The position numbers and the translations under genes were made by a program. From contig DYFQ01000003.1 of NCBI GenBank assembly GCA_020725105.1, positions 1-64,000 of the forward strand: 64,000 nucleotides of DNA. Reading direction: 5' to 3'. The stretch comes from Symbiobacterium thermophilum. Lineage in GTDB: Bacteria > Bacillota > Sulfobacillia > DYFQ01. The notes under the pieces were generated by a model that worked only from the letters and a program-made list of their open reading frames with translations, had not been told where the DNA came from and did not search any database. Position 1 is the first letter of the stretch, and each line of letters starts with the position of its first letter. Shown here one piece after another: positions 23,978 to 32,255 of the stretch.

Positions 23978-24802
23978 CTACCTGAGCAGTTGCAGGATGG
24001 CCTGGGGCGAAAGGTTGGCCTGGGCCAGCATGGCCGCGCCGGCCTGCTGCAGGATCTGCAGCTTGGTGAAGTTCATCATCTCCAGGGCCATGTCGGTGTC
24101 ACGGATCCGCGACTCCGACGCCTGCAGGTTCTCGGCCGCCACGCCCAGGTTGGCCACGGTGTGCTCCAGCCGGTTCTGGATGGCGCCGAGGGTCGCCCGC
24201 TGGGTCGAGATCTGGCTGATCGCCCCGTCGAGACTGGCGATGGCCTGTTCGGCCAGCGTCTGGCTGGTGACCGCAAGTCCGGCGATACCCAGGGCGTTCA
24301 CCTGGGCGTCGGCGATGGTCACCGAAATGGTCTGTCCCTGGTTGGCGCCCACGTGGAACACCAGCGGCGTCGTGGCGAAGTCGCCGTTGAGCAACTTGTT
24401 CGTGTTGAACTCGGTGGTGGTGGCGATCCGGTCGAGTTCCTCCAGTAGCTGGTCGATTTCCTTCTGCAGCGTATCCCGCTCGGTGTCGGTCAACGTGTCG
24501 TTGGCCGCCTGGATGGCCAGTTCCCGCATGCGCTGCAGCACGGCGTGGGCCTCGGTCATGGCCCCCTCCGCCGTCTGGATCAGCGAGATGCCGTCCTGGG
24601 CGTTTCTGGCCGCCTGCCGCAGGCCGCGGATCCGGCTCCGCAGCTTTTCGGAAATGGCCAGCCCGGCCGCGTCGTCCGACGCCCGGTTGATCCGGAAGCC
24701 CGACGACAGCCGCTCCATGGCCCGGGACAGCTGCGCCGCCGTGTGGGTCAGGTTCCGCCACGCGTTCAGCGCCTCCACGTTGGTGTTGATCCGGAGTCCC
24801 AT
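23978..24802 (-). CDS. fliC: Flagellin (copy 2)
   Basis: The protein has 274 residues and is a D0/D1-only flagellin, with MGLRINTNVEALNAWRNL at the start and LEMMNFTKLQILQQAGAAM near the end. It lies directly downstream of csrA, 50 bp away, and its ribosome-binding site AAGGAGGAGG (24816-24807) contains two GGA motifs of the type CsrA binds. This matches the Bacillus Hag circuit, in which CsrA blocks flagellin translation and FliW removes CsrA. It is probably transcribed from the flgL promoter through fliW and csrA. Confidence 0.96.
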   Translation of the reverse strand: MGLRINTNVEALNAWRNLTHTAAQLSRAMERLSSGFRINRASDDAAGLAISEKLRSRIRGLRQAARNAQDGISLIQTAEGAMTEAHAVLQRMRELAIQAANDTLTDTERDTLQKEIDQLLEELDRIATTTEFNTNKLLNGDFATTPLVFHVGANQGQTISVTIADAQVNALGIAGLAVTSQTLAEQAIASLDGAISQISTQRATLGAIQNRLEHTVANLGVAAENLQASESRIRDTDMALEMMNFTKLQILQQAGAAMLAQANLSPQAILQLLR

Positions 24803-24852
24803 GCTACCTCCTCCTTAAGGTGTCTCCGACCGTCCGTAGCCGGAAGCCCCCG

Positions 24853-25107
24853 TCACTGAACCCGGTCTTCGCCCCGCACGTCCGGGGGGAAGACCTGGGA
24901 GGCCCGGTTCACCCGCTTCTGGGACATGAGCGTCGCCTTTCTGTTCTCCTCGCGGACCTCGTGGTAGATCTCCTTGCGGAGGATCTGCACGTGCCGGGGG
25001 GCGTTGATGCCCAGCCGGATCTGCCCGCCCTTGATTTCCAGGACCACGATTTCTATGTCGTCGCCGATCAGGATGCTCTGGTTCAGCTTGCGGGTGAGCA
25101 CCAGCAC
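24853..25107 (-). CDS. csrA: Carbon storage regulator CsrA
   Basis: The protein has 84 residues. It is an RNA-binding dimer that represses flagellin translation at the ribosome-binding site. The family core MLVLTRKLNQSILIGDDIEI and RLGINAPRHVQILRKEIY is complete. The C-terminal extension of about 20 residues is longer than in Escherichia coli CsrA and typical of Bacillota, where FliW binds the extended helix. It is encoded between fliW and a flagellin gene. Confidence 0.96.
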   Translation of the reverse strand: MLVLTRKLNQSILIGDDIEIVVLEIKGGQIRLGINAPRHVQILRKEIYHEVREENRKATLMSQKRVNRASQVFPPDVRGEDRVQ

Positions 25108-25193
25108 TACGCTGCCCTCCCTGGCGAAGGGTGGCCCGATTTGCCAGCCCTCCGTGGCCGGCAGGTCGTCCCCTCCCTAGCGCGCATGGACCT

Positions 25194-25712
25194 TCACCCG
25201 CCTGCCCCCGCCCCGTGCGTTCTCAACGGAGATGCCGCTTGCGGGCGCTCCGCCCGCCGGGCCAGCCTGGCCTCGGCCGCCCGTCGGAACTCTCCGATGA
25301 CGGAGTGCTTGGTGGTGTAGGGCCCCTCGCCCAGGACCACCTGCTTGCCCAGGCGGGTCCGCGGGTTCACCACCAGCGGCCCCTGGAGGTTCGCCGTCAT
25401 CTCCCACGGGTCGGGCGGGATCACCACACACACCCAGAGTCTGGCTTCCCCGACCGAGCCCAGGCCCAGCTGGGCCAGGTCCTCGGGGCGTACGGCCGGC
25501 GCGTAGTCCGGCACGAACTCGCCCGGATCCACGACCACGAAGGCCAGGTCCGGGTCGTCCACCGATTGCAGCCAGACGAAGGGCCGCTGCCTGGGAAACT
25601 GCAGCGCGGCGTAGCGCTCCCGTCCGGCGAACCCCTGAAGGCCCCCGATGATCCGGTAGATCCTGTCGTCAGAGACCTCCAGGTCGCCGAACCGGTGGCT
25701 GTGGACTACCAC
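25194..25712 (-). CDS. fliW: Flagellar assembly factor FliW
   Basis: The protein has 172 residues from the GTG at 25712, which follows AGGAGGG at six bases; the longer frame from 25769 lacks a site. FliW binds either flagellin or CsrA, so that free flagellin releases CsrA to repress its own synthesis. The start VVVHSHRFGDLEVSDD and later GLQGF, WLQSVDDPDLAFVV and NLQGPLVVNPRTRLGKQVVL are family features. The C-terminal tail is longer than usual (Arg/Ala-rich). It is encoded between flgL and csrA. Confidence 0.93.
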   Translation of the reverse strand: MVVHSHRFGDLEVSDDRIYRIIGGLQGFAGRERYAALQFPRQRPFVWLQSVDDPDLAFVVVDPGEFVPDYAPAVRPEDLAQLGLGSVGEARLWVCVVIPPDPWEMTANLQGPLVVNPRTRLGKQVVLGEGPYTTKHSVIGEFRRAAEARLARRAERPQAASPLRTHGAGAGG

Positions 25713-25782
25713 GAACTTCCCTCCTTCCCTGATGCGGATGATCCTGGCCGTGTGTCTCGGGCCGGCCACGCGGCCGGGCCGG

Positions 25783-26670
25783 TCAGGCCAGGAAGTCCAG
25801 CAAGGTCGGCTGGATGACCCGGGCCCCGGCGGCCAGGGACACCCGGTGGGCCAGGCTCACCGCTTCCAGGCGGGTGAGCACTTCCGCCAGGTCGGCGTCT
25901 TCCACCCGGGACCGCACCTCTTCAAAGAGGAGCCCCAGTCCCTGCAGGCGCTCCCGGTTCAGTTCCAGCCGGTTCAGCAGGCCGCCCAGCCTGGTACGGG
26001 CGGCCAGGACGCCGTCGAGGGCTGAGTCCACCGCCGCCACGACCGCCGATCCCAGCGCCGCGGCATCCCCGCTTGAAAGCGCGTCTCGCAGACCGATCAG
26101 GGCGGTGAAGGCCGGGCCGAAGGTCGCCTGGCCATCGACGTTGATGGCCACCCGCTGGCCGGGGGCCACCTCCCGCTCGATGAGACCGCTGTCCCCCTGG
26201 TAGTTCACGGCCGTGACGGGCGAGCCCACAGCGACGAACGGGACAGTGAGCGTCCGGTGCCCCGCGAAGAGGTACCGCCCGTCATGGGTGGCGTTGGCCA
26301 CGCTCAGGAGGTGGTTCAGCAACTGCTCGGCCTCGATGGCCAGCGCCTGGTAAGACTCGGGCGGCAGGGTGCCGTTGGCGCCGGTCAGGGCCATCTCCCT
26401 CGCCCGCTGCAGCACGTCGGCGGCCTCGGCGAGGGAAAGCTCCGACGCCCTCAGCCAGTCGACGGACGCCTCGGTGGCGGCCGCCAGCCGGCCGTGGTGA
26501 ACCGCGGCGGAACGGGTCCGCAGGGCGGTGACGACGCCGACCGGGTCGTCGGACGGCACCCGGATGGCCCGACCGGAGGCGGCCATGGTCTGCAGCCGGC
26601 GAAGCTCCGCCTCGTTCCGGTGGATGCTGGCCAGTACCCGGTCGATGAGCATGGAGTTGGTAACTCGCAT
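25783..26670 (-). CDS. flgL: Flagellar hook-associated protein 3
   Basis: The protein has 295 residues from the ATG before RVTNSMLID. FlgL joins hook and filament together with FlgK. The flagellin-like N-terminus (RVTNSML, ELRRLQTMAASGRAIRVPSDDP) and the C-terminal helix (ADLAEVLTRLEAVSLAHRVSL) are clear. A FliA promoter lies about 80 bases upstream, so flgL-fliW-csrA-fliC2 form a late transcript, although readthrough from flgK is also possible. Confidence 0.94.
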   Translation of the reverse strand: MRVTNSMLIDRVLASIHRNEAELRRLQTMAASGRAIRVPSDDPVGVVTALRTRSAAVHHGRLAAATEASVDWLRASELSLAEAADVLQRAREMALTGANGTLPPESYQALAIEAEQLLNHLLSVANATHDGRYLFAGHRTLTVPFVAVGSPVTAVNYQGDSGLIEREVAPGQRVAINVDGQATFGPAFTALIGLRDALSSGDAAALGSAVVAAVDSALDGVLAARTRLGGLLNRLELNRERLQGLGLLFEEVRSRVEDADLAEVLTRLEAVSLAHRVSLAAGARVIQPTLLDFLA

Positions 26671-26750
26671 GGGTTCGCGCCCCCATCCCTGGGTCGAAGG
26701 CCTCGTCCGTGAGCGACGCGCCGGCGCCGGCCGTCGACGCCTCACCGAAT

Positions 26751-26778
26751 CTATCGGCCGGCGTGGTCCGGGAATTAA
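26751..26778 (-). promoter_or_regulatory. FliA (sigma-D) promoter for flgL-fliW-csrA-fliC2
   Basis: TTAA (26778-26775), 16 bases and GCCGATAG (26758-26751) lie in the flgK-flgL gap. The -10 box matches seven of eight consensus positions and the -35 three of four. TAAT with a 15-base spacer is an alternative -35. Confidence 0.7.
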
Positions 26779-26863
26779 GACCCCTGATCCGGTCGGGTGA
26801 AACGCGGGGCGAACCCAGGAAAGGAGGGAAGGCTGGCCGGCCAGTCCGGGCCGGGCCCGGGGG

Positions 26864-28270
26864 CTAGCGGCCGGCCAGGCCCATGCGGGCGATGACCGTG
26901 TCCAGCATCTCGTCCATGGCCGTCATGAGGCGGGCGGCCGCGTTGTAGGCGTGCTGGTAGCGGATGAGGTTGGCCATCTCCTCGTCCAGTGAGACGCCGG
27001 AGAAAGCCTGCCGCTGGTGGTCGATCTGGCGGAGCAGGAGGTCCTGGTTCTCCGCCATCCGCAAGGCCTCCCGGGCCCGGACGCCGACCCCGGCGATGAC
27101 CCCGCGGTAATAGTCGTCAAGGCTGGCGCCGCCCAGGAGTGGCTGGTTTCTCAGGCCGGCGATGGCCAGGGCGTTGCTGCCGTCGCCCGGTTCTCCCGAA
27201 GTCGACGCCGCCAGGCGCCGGGGGCTGGAGGCCACGGCCGGGTCCAGGGCCAGGTTGGCCGCGGTGGAGGCCGGGTCGAAGAAGTCGTAGCCCGTGGACC
27301 CGTCCAGGCCGAAGCCGGCCCGGTGCAGCGCGTTGACCTCGTTCACCAGGACGGCTGTCATGGCGTCCAGGTCGGCGCGGATGCCCGGGATCACCTGGTC
27401 CCTCAGGTCCAGCAGCGCCCGGAGGCTGCCGCCGCGGATGTCCACGGCCGTGCCGGTGCTCTCCCAGCGGGGCTCGGCGTAGGCGGGATTGGTGCCCAGG
27501 GGGGCGGCCACCATCCGGCGCGCGCCGTGGGGATCCACCAGGGAGACCCCGTTTACCAGCAGGTGCACCCCGTTGGCCGGACCCGGCTGGACCTGCAGGT
27601 CCACCAGGCGGGCCAGTTCCTCGATGAGGACGCCCCGCCGGTCGAGAAGGTCGTTGGGCTGGTCGCCCATGCCGGTGACCGCCATGATCTGCCGGTTCAC
27701 GGCGGCGATTTCGCCGGCCAGGGCGTTGATCTCCTGAAGCTGGGCCCGCACGGTCTCGTCCAGGTTCCGTTCCAGGGCGCTCAGCTGAGCGTAGACGTGG
27801 CTCATGCCTTCGCCCAGGGCGGCCCCCCGCTGCAGGACCAGCTCGCGCACGGCCGTGGATTCAGGCTCCAGGCTGAGCTGGGAAAAGGCGTCCCAGAACT
27901 GGTCGAGCACCGTGCGGAGGCCGGCCTCGGAAGGTTCGTTGAAGACGACCTCCACCTGCTGGAGGGAGTCCCGTAGCGACGCCCACCGGCCGAGCCGCTG
28001 GGTCTCGCCGAGGGCCTGGAAGTCGAGGAAAGTGTCGCGTACCCGGCGGATCTCGTCGAGGGTGACCCCCGTCCCCACCTGACCGGCCTGCGAGGGCCGG
28101 GCGACCGAAGGCAGGGTGTAGGGAGCGCTTGCCGACATCCGCACCACCTGCCGGGAGTAACCCCGGCTGTTGGCGTTGGCCACGTTGTGACCCGTCACGT
28201 CCACCGCCCGCTGCTGGGCGGCCAGGGCGCGCTGGGCCAGCTCCAGACCGAAAAACGCGCCGCGGATCAT
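26864..28270 (-). CDS. flgK: Flagellar hook-associated protein 1
   Basis: The protein has 468 residues. FlgK is the first hook-filament junction protein. The N-terminus FGLELAQRALAAQQRAVDVTGHNVANANSRGYSRQ has the rod-hook signature, and the C-terminus (SLDEEMANLIRYQHAYNAAARLMTAMDEMLDTVI) is the standard FlgK/FlgE-type helix. It lies directly after flgN and flgM on the same strand. Confidence 0.95.
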   Translation of the reverse strand: MIRGAFFGLELAQRALAAQQRAVDVTGHNVANANSRGYSRQVVRMSASAPYTLPSVARPSQAGQVGTGVTLDEIRRVRDTFLDFQALGETQRLGRWASLRDSLQQVEVVFNEPSEAGLRTVLDQFWDAFSQLSLEPESTAVRELVLQRGAALGEGMSHVYAQLSALERNLDETVRAQLQEINALAGEIAAVNRQIMAVTGMGDQPNDLLDRRGVLIEELARLVDLQVQPGPANGVHLLVNGVSLVDPHGARRMVAAPLGTNPAYAEPRWESTGTAVDIRGGSLRALLDLRDQVIPGIRADLDAMTAVLVNEVNALHRAGFGLDGSTGYDFFDPASTAANLALDPAVASSPRRLAASTSGEPGDGSNALAIAGLRNQPLLGGASLDDYYRGVIAGVGVRAREALRMAENQDLLLRQIDHQRQAFSGVSLDEEMANLIRYQHAYNAAARLMTAMDEMLDTVIARMGLAGR

Positions 28271-28283
28271 GGCCTCGCCCCCC

Positions 28284-28787
28284 TCAGGCCCGGGTATCCA
28301 TCCGCCGGGACCGTTCCCCGGCCGGCTCGCCCGCCAGGCGGCCGTCGCTGGCGTAGGCGGCCGCCCGCTCCTGGGCCTGGCGCAAGAGGTTGAAGCTCCA
28401 GTTGATGAACTCGAGGGAAGCGTGGATCAGGTCGGTGTTGGCCCGGTTGAGGGCCCGGAGCCGCTCGACGACCCGGCTGATGGACTCGTCGAGCCGCCGG
28501 TAGGTGCCACGAAAAGGCTCCTCGACGCCCTCCGACAGCACCCTGAGGGGCGGGTCGTCGGCCTGGAGCCCCAGGGTGGCGGCGATCTCCCGGGTGACCC
28601 GCGCCCGGACGCCTTCCAGCCGGGCGGCCCGCCAGAGGAGAACCTCCTCGCTCTGGACGATGCGGTCCAGGTCGCCGATCTGCCCGCCCACCAGGACCTC
28701 CCGCTTGCGCCGGGCCAGGTCCAGCAGGGCGTCATACAGTTCCGCCTGCTGCTCGAGAACGTCTTCCAGGCGGGAAAGTAGTTCCAA
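28284..28787 (-). CDS. flgN: FlgN-like flagellar chaperone
   Basis: The protein has 167 residues. The TTG at 28787 has GGAGGG six bases upstream and is preferred over an earlier TTG at 28811. FlgN is the export chaperone for FlgK and FlgL. It is all helical, with a coiled-coil N-terminus (LLSRLEDVLEQQAELYDALL) and LRALNRANTDLIHASLEFINWSF, which fits FlgN. It lies between flgM and flgK, as in Bacillus. Confidence 0.88.
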   Translation of the reverse strand: MELLSRLEDVLEQQAELYDALLDLARRKREVLVGGQIGDLDRIVQSEEVLLWRAARLEGVRARVTREIAATLGLQADDPPLRVLSEGVEEPFRGTYRRLDESISRVVERLRALNRANTDLIHASLEFINWSFNLLRQAQERAAAYASDGRLAGEPAGERSRRMDTRA

Positions 28788-28848
28788 CGCGCTCCCTCCC
28801 TGGGCGCTCAACGCCGGCCGGGGCCGGCGACCATCCCTGGCCGGGCGG

Positions 28849-29163
28849 CTACCCGGACCGCTCCGCCTCGATCAGGCTCAGGATCCGCTCGGCCACCTCG
28901 GAAGCTTCCACGCTGTACGTCCCCTCGCGAATGGCCCGGGCGATCTCGTCAACCCGTTCAGCCCTGACGTCAGGCAACTGGGCCACGACGTCCCGCAGGC
29001 GCGACAGTTCCCTCGCCCGGGCCGAAAGGTTGATCACGTCGTGCCGCCTGGGGGCAGCAGCCCCCTCCGGCCGGCCGCGCGCTCCTTCGTCCTCTCTGAC
29101 CTGCCGGGTCCGCTGGGCATACAGCCGGATGAGGTCCTGAATCTGCTTGTCGGAAATCCGCAC
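28849..29163 (-). CDS. flgM: Anti-sigma factor FlgM
   Basis: The protein has 104 residues. FlgM holds FliA inactive until the hook is complete and FlgM is exported. The family pattern is visible: MRISDKQIQDLIRLY, DVINLSARARELSRLRDVV, RAERVDEIARAIREGTYSVEA and a C-terminal sigma-binding helix. It has its own FliA promoter at 29188-29215, which gives the usual negative feedback. Confidence 0.93.
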   Translation of the reverse strand: MRISDKQIQDLIRLYAQRTRQVREDEGARGRPEGAAAPRRHDVINLSARARELSRLRDVVAQLPDVRAERVDEIARAIREGTYSVEASEVAERILSLIEAERSG

Positions 29164-29187
29164 GATGGGGTAGCACCTCCGCCCCTA

Positions 29188-29215
29188 ATATCGTCCGGCC
29201 GGCCGGCCCCGTTTA
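29188..29215 (-). promoter_or_regulatory. FliA (sigma-D) promoter for flgM
   Basis: TAAA (29215-29212), 16 bases and GACGATAT (29195-29188) lie 25 bases before flgM. The TAAA includes the TAA stop codon of yvyF. Seven of eight -10 positions match GCCGATAT. Confidence 0.8.
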
Positions 29216-29662
29216 GTGCCCTCGCACCGAGTCGGCCTCACGCTCCCGGCGCTCCAGGGCGGCCATCTTCCGCCGCCCGTCCTCCTCAGGCTCACCGGCA
29301 CCGGCAGCAGGCTCCTCATGCCTGGCCTCTTCGTCGCCGGCTCCCGCCCGGCCGGAGATGGAGCTGAGGCACGCCGGGCAGAGCCTGCCGCTGAGGATCC
29401 GCTGCCCGCACCGCTGGCACTCCAGAACGATGGCCGACGACGGCGACAGTTGCAGGCGTCCCTGCCGCAAGAACCGGAGCACCCGCTCGGCGTCCAGGCC
29501 CGTCTCCCGGCACGCGTCCTCCACCGTGGCCCGGGGGTTGTCGGCCAGGAACTCCCGCAGCCGGTCGAAGGCCTCGTCGTCCTGCCGGATGCAGGCCGGG
29601 CACAGGTCGCGTCCGACGTAGGCGAAGACCCGCCCGCAGCGAGAACAGTTTCGCAGCTTCAC
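29213..29662 (-). CDS. yvyF: Flagellar operon protein, YvyF/TIGR03826 family
   Basis: The protein has 149 residues from the GTG at 29662 (after GGGAGGGG); a much longer frame upstream overlaps flgG and is not real. Two zinc-ribbon CxxC pairs are visible, CSRCGRVFAYVGRDLCPAC and CQRCGQRILSGRLCPAC, separated by a winged-helix-like ATVEDACRETGLDAERVLRFLRQGRL. The family occurs beside flgM in Bacillota; its function is not established. The last 50 residues are acidic and basic low complexity. Confidence 0.85.
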   Translation of the reverse strand: MKLRNCSRCGRVFAYVGRDLCPACIRQDDEAFDRLREFLADNPRATVEDACRETGLDAERVLRFLRQGRLQLSPSSAIVLECQRCGQRILSGRLCPACLSSISGRAGAGDEEARHEEPAAGAGEPEEDGRRKMAALERREREADSVRGH

Positions 29663-29753
29663 CCGCTTCCCCTCCCTTGCTGGCGCCCGGACCTTCCGGC
29701 CCCTCCGCCGGGCCGGGCGGGGCCGCCGCCGGGCTCGGCTCAAACCGGCCGCG

Positions 29754-30557
29754 CTACCGCCGGAGACCGTTGGCCAGTTCCAGCATGGCGTCGGCGGTCC
29801 GGACCGCCCTGGCCCCCAGTTGGTAGGCCCGCTGGGCCAGCAGCAGGTTGACCAGTTCGGCCGCCAGGTCCACGTTGGCCAGTTCCCGGTACCCCTGCCT
29901 GACCTGCCCGAAAGCGCCAGCCCCCGGTGTTCCCGTCTCCACCTGGCCCGCGGCGGCGGTGGGGGCGTACAGTCCCCCGCCCAGGTGCTCCAGGCCCGCC
30001 GGGTTGGGGAACCGCGCCAGGCTGACCGTCCCGACAACCACCCGGTTTCCGTCGGCGCCGAGGGCGGAAACCTCCCCCCCCCGGCCGACGATGACGTCGG
30101 TGGCCCCCGCCGGCAGGGCCGCCGGCCGCAACTGGCCGCCTCCGTGCACCAGGAGAAACCCGCCCGCCGCGTTGACCAGCCGCCCCCGGCCGTCCGGGTT
30201 GAAGCTTCCGTCACGGGTGTAAGCCTCGCGGCCCCCGGGCAGCAGGACCCGGAAGTACCCCGGCCCTTCCAGGGCCAGGTCGTACGGGCTGTCCGTGGCC
30301 TGAAGCATGCCCTGGGCCGAAGTGGGCAGGATGGCGGCTATCCGCACTCCGGTCCCCGACCGCACCCACCCGGGCGGGACCGTGGGGCCGGCGGCCGGAT
30401 AGGCCGGCATGGTCTCCTGGTACACCAGGTCCTGGAAGGCCACCCGCCCGGCCTTGAAGCCGGGAGTGTTCACGTTGGCCAGGTTGTGGGCGGTCGTGTC
30501 CACCGCCAGTTGCTGGGCCCGCATGGCCGATCCGGCCACCCAGAGCGAGCGGATCAT
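29754..30557 (-). CDS. flgG: Flagellar rod protein, FlgG/FlhP-type
   Basis: The protein has 267 residues. The start SLWVAGSAMRAQQLAVDTTAHNLANVNTPGFK is the rod/hook signature, and the end (ANVDLAAELVNLLLAQRAYQLGARAVRTADAMLELANGLRR) is the conserved axial helix. It should form part of the distal rod. It is the second of two tandem rod genes, in the arrangement of Bacillus flhO-flhP, so FlhP is an equivalent name. Confidence 0.92.
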   Translation of the reverse strand: MIRSLWVAGSAMRAQQLAVDTTAHNLANVNTPGFKAGRVAFQDLVYQETMPAYPAAGPTVPPGWVRSGTGVRIAAILPTSAQGMLQATDSPYDLALEGPGYFRVLLPGGREAYTRDGSFNPDGRGRLVNAAGGFLLVHGGGQLRPAALPAGATDVIVGRGGEVSALGADGNRVVVGTVSLARFPNPAGLEHLGGGLYAPTAAAGQVETGTPGAGAFGQVRQGYRELANVDLAAELVNLLLAQRAYQLGARAVRTADAMLELANGLRR

Positions 30558-30582
30558 CGGGTCTCCCCCCTCCTCCCGGCGC

Positions 30583-31347
30583 CTACAACCGGGCTACCTC
30601 GTTGGCCGCCTTCTGCAGCACCTCGTCGGCCGCCTGAACCGCTTTCTGGCTGGCCTCGTAGGCCCTGAAGACGGCGATCATCCGGACCATCGCCTCCACC
30701 AGGTCCACGTTGGCCTGCTCCAGGTAACCCTGGCGAACTCGCGGCCCGGGCGCCCCGTCAGGCGCCGGCGGGCCGGCAAATAGCCCCTCCGCGTCCCGCT
30801 CGAGCACCGACGCGTCGTCGAAGACCGCCAGGGCCAGCCGGCCCCGGGCCCGGCCGCCGGCGGTCACCTCCCCGGCTTCGGACACCTCGAAGCTCCCGCC
30901 GCCGACCCGGACGGGCTGCCCGTCGCTACCCAGGACCGGATGGCCCCGCCCGGTCACCAGCCGCCCCTGTCCGTCCACCGAGAAGCTCCCGTTTCTGGTG
31001 TATCGGACGCCGCGGGGCGTGGCGACGGCGAAGAATCCGGGCCCCTCGAGGGCCAGGTCGCCCGGCTCCCCCGTCTGCCGAAGCGCCCCCTGCTCGAACA
31101 CGACCGCCGACCGGTCCACCGCCGTCCCGAGCCCCAAGGGCCCCAGTGCTTCGCCGGCGGCCTGGGCGGGCAAGGGCAGGGTCGGGTCGCCCAGCCGGCT
31201 CAGGAGCACCTGGGGAAAGGCGCCCAGGATGACCTCCTGCCGCTTGTAGCCGGGGGTGTTCACGTTGGCCAGATCCTGGGCAATGCCGTCCTGGCGAGCC
31301 AGGCCGGCCAGCATGCCCGAGGCCGCCGTGTAGAGGCCGCGGATCAT
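30583..31347 (-). CDS. flgF: Flagellar rod protein, FlgF/FlhO-type
   Basis: The protein has 254 residues with the N-terminal IRGLYTAASGMLAGLARQDGIAQDLANVNTPGYKR and C-terminal ANVDLVEAMVRMIAVFRAYEASQKAVQAADEVL of the rod protein family. It overlaps the upstream gene by four bases and precedes the paralogous flgG-type gene by 25 bp. It is likely the proximal of the two rod subunits, by analogy with FlhO. Confidence 0.9.
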   Translation of the reverse strand: MIRGLYTAASGMLAGLARQDGIAQDLANVNTPGYKRQEVILGAFPQVLLSRLGDPTLPLPAQAAGEALGPLGLGTAVDRSAVVFEQGALRQTGEPGDLALEGPGFFAVATPRGVRYTRNGSFSVDGQGRLVTGRGHPVLGSDGQPVRVGGGSFEVSEAGEVTAGGRARGRLALAVFDDASVLERDAEGLFAGPPAPDGAPGPRVRQGYLEQANVDLVEAMVRMIAVFRAYEASQKAVQAADEVLQKAANEVARL

Positions 31348-31874
31348 CCCGCCTCACCCGCCTTGCGCAGGGCCAGGATCAGCCGGATCTCCCCCTGGGA
31401 CAGGCGGGTCCGGCGGGCGATCTCACCGGGAAGATGACCGGCGTCCGCCAGGGACCACACCTCCCTGAACCGCTCGCGTCGCGCCGCCCGGGCCGGCGCT
31501 CCCGCCCCGCCCGCCACCGGGCCCACTGCCGGGGCGGGTCCCGCGGCCGCCCCGGCCGCGGCCAGCGGCACCGAAGTTCCCTGAGCTACGACGGTGGCCT
31601 GGTGCAGGGCGCGCAGGGTGTCGTCGGCCCTGGTCAAGAGCACCCGCAGTTCCCGGGCGCGCCGGTCCAGGTCCGCCGCCACCTCCTCAGACAGGAGGGT
31701 CAACTCCCGCACCAGGCCCTCACCGAGCTCCCGCCAGGGTTCCCCGCCGTCTGGCGCGACCCTCCGCGGTCTGTCTCTCCCCCGGACCGCCGGCCCGTCC
31801 CGGCGCCGCCGGAGACTCACCCTGGCGGCCGCCAGCAGCGCGGCGGCGGCGACGACCAGTCCCAGGTACCACAT
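31344..31874 (-). CDS. Membrane-anchored flagellar operon protein, DUF6115/SwrB-like position
   Basis: The protein has 176 residues with one N-terminal transmembrane helix (YLGLVVAAAALLAAARV), an Arg-rich stretch, a coiled coil (LLSEEVAADLDRRARELRVLL), a Gly/Ala/Pro linker and a C-terminal helix-turn-helix-like tail (LADAGHLPGEIARRTRLSQGEIRLILAL). This matches the small proteins after fliA in Bacillota, where SwrB helps activate the export apparatus. The homology is weak, so this is a positional call. Confidence 0.6.
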   Translation of the reverse strand: MWYLGLVVAAAALLAAARVSLRRRRDGPAVRGRDRPRRVAPDGGEPWRELGEGLVRELTLLSEEVAADLDRRARELRVLLTRADDTLRALHQATVVAQGTSVPLAAAGAAAGPAPAVGPVAGGAGAPARAARRERFREVWSLADAGHLPGEIARRTRLSQGEIRLILALRKAGEAG

Positions 31875-31907
31875 GCTCGCACCTCTTCCCTGAAGTGCCG
31901 GTTCCGC

Positions 31908-32228
31908 TCAGCCCAGCGTGATATCGATGACCGTGCCCCGCTGCGGGTCTCTGGCGGGGTGCAGTTCCCGCCCGCGCCGGTCCCTGCCCCTGGAGCGGCC
32001 GTCCGGGCGGCCCTTCTGCCTTTTCCCCTCCGGCCGCTCGCCCACCCGGGCCTCCTCGGCCTTGCCTGCTTCCTTGACCTCTTCCTGCTCCCGCCTGGCC
32101 CGGCGCTGCAGGGCCGCCGCGAACTGCTCCTGCTGTCGCTGGCCCTGCTGGTCCTCGACCTGCTTCACCCGGCTGACCTCCGTGGACTTGGGAATCAGGT
32201 GCTGCAGCTCGACGGGCCGGAAGCCCAT
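31908..32228 (-). CDS. Conserved-type hypothetical protein of the flagellar operon
   Basis: The protein has 106 residues, is strongly charged and has no membrane segment. The N-terminal half is Gln-rich and helical (VEDQQGQRQQEQFAAALQRR); the C-terminal half is a basic linker ending in RGTVIDITLG. Similar small proteins are found between fapA and flgF-type genes in Bacillota operons. I do not know its function. Confidence 0.6.
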   Translation of the reverse strand: MGFRPVELQHLIPKSTEVSRVKQVEDQQGQRQQEQFAAALQRRARREQEEVKEAGKAEEARVGERPEGKRQKGRPDGRSRGRDRRGRELHPARDPQRGTVIDITLG

Positions 32229-32255
32229 GCGGCCTGCCTCCCCTCCCGCGCCAGC

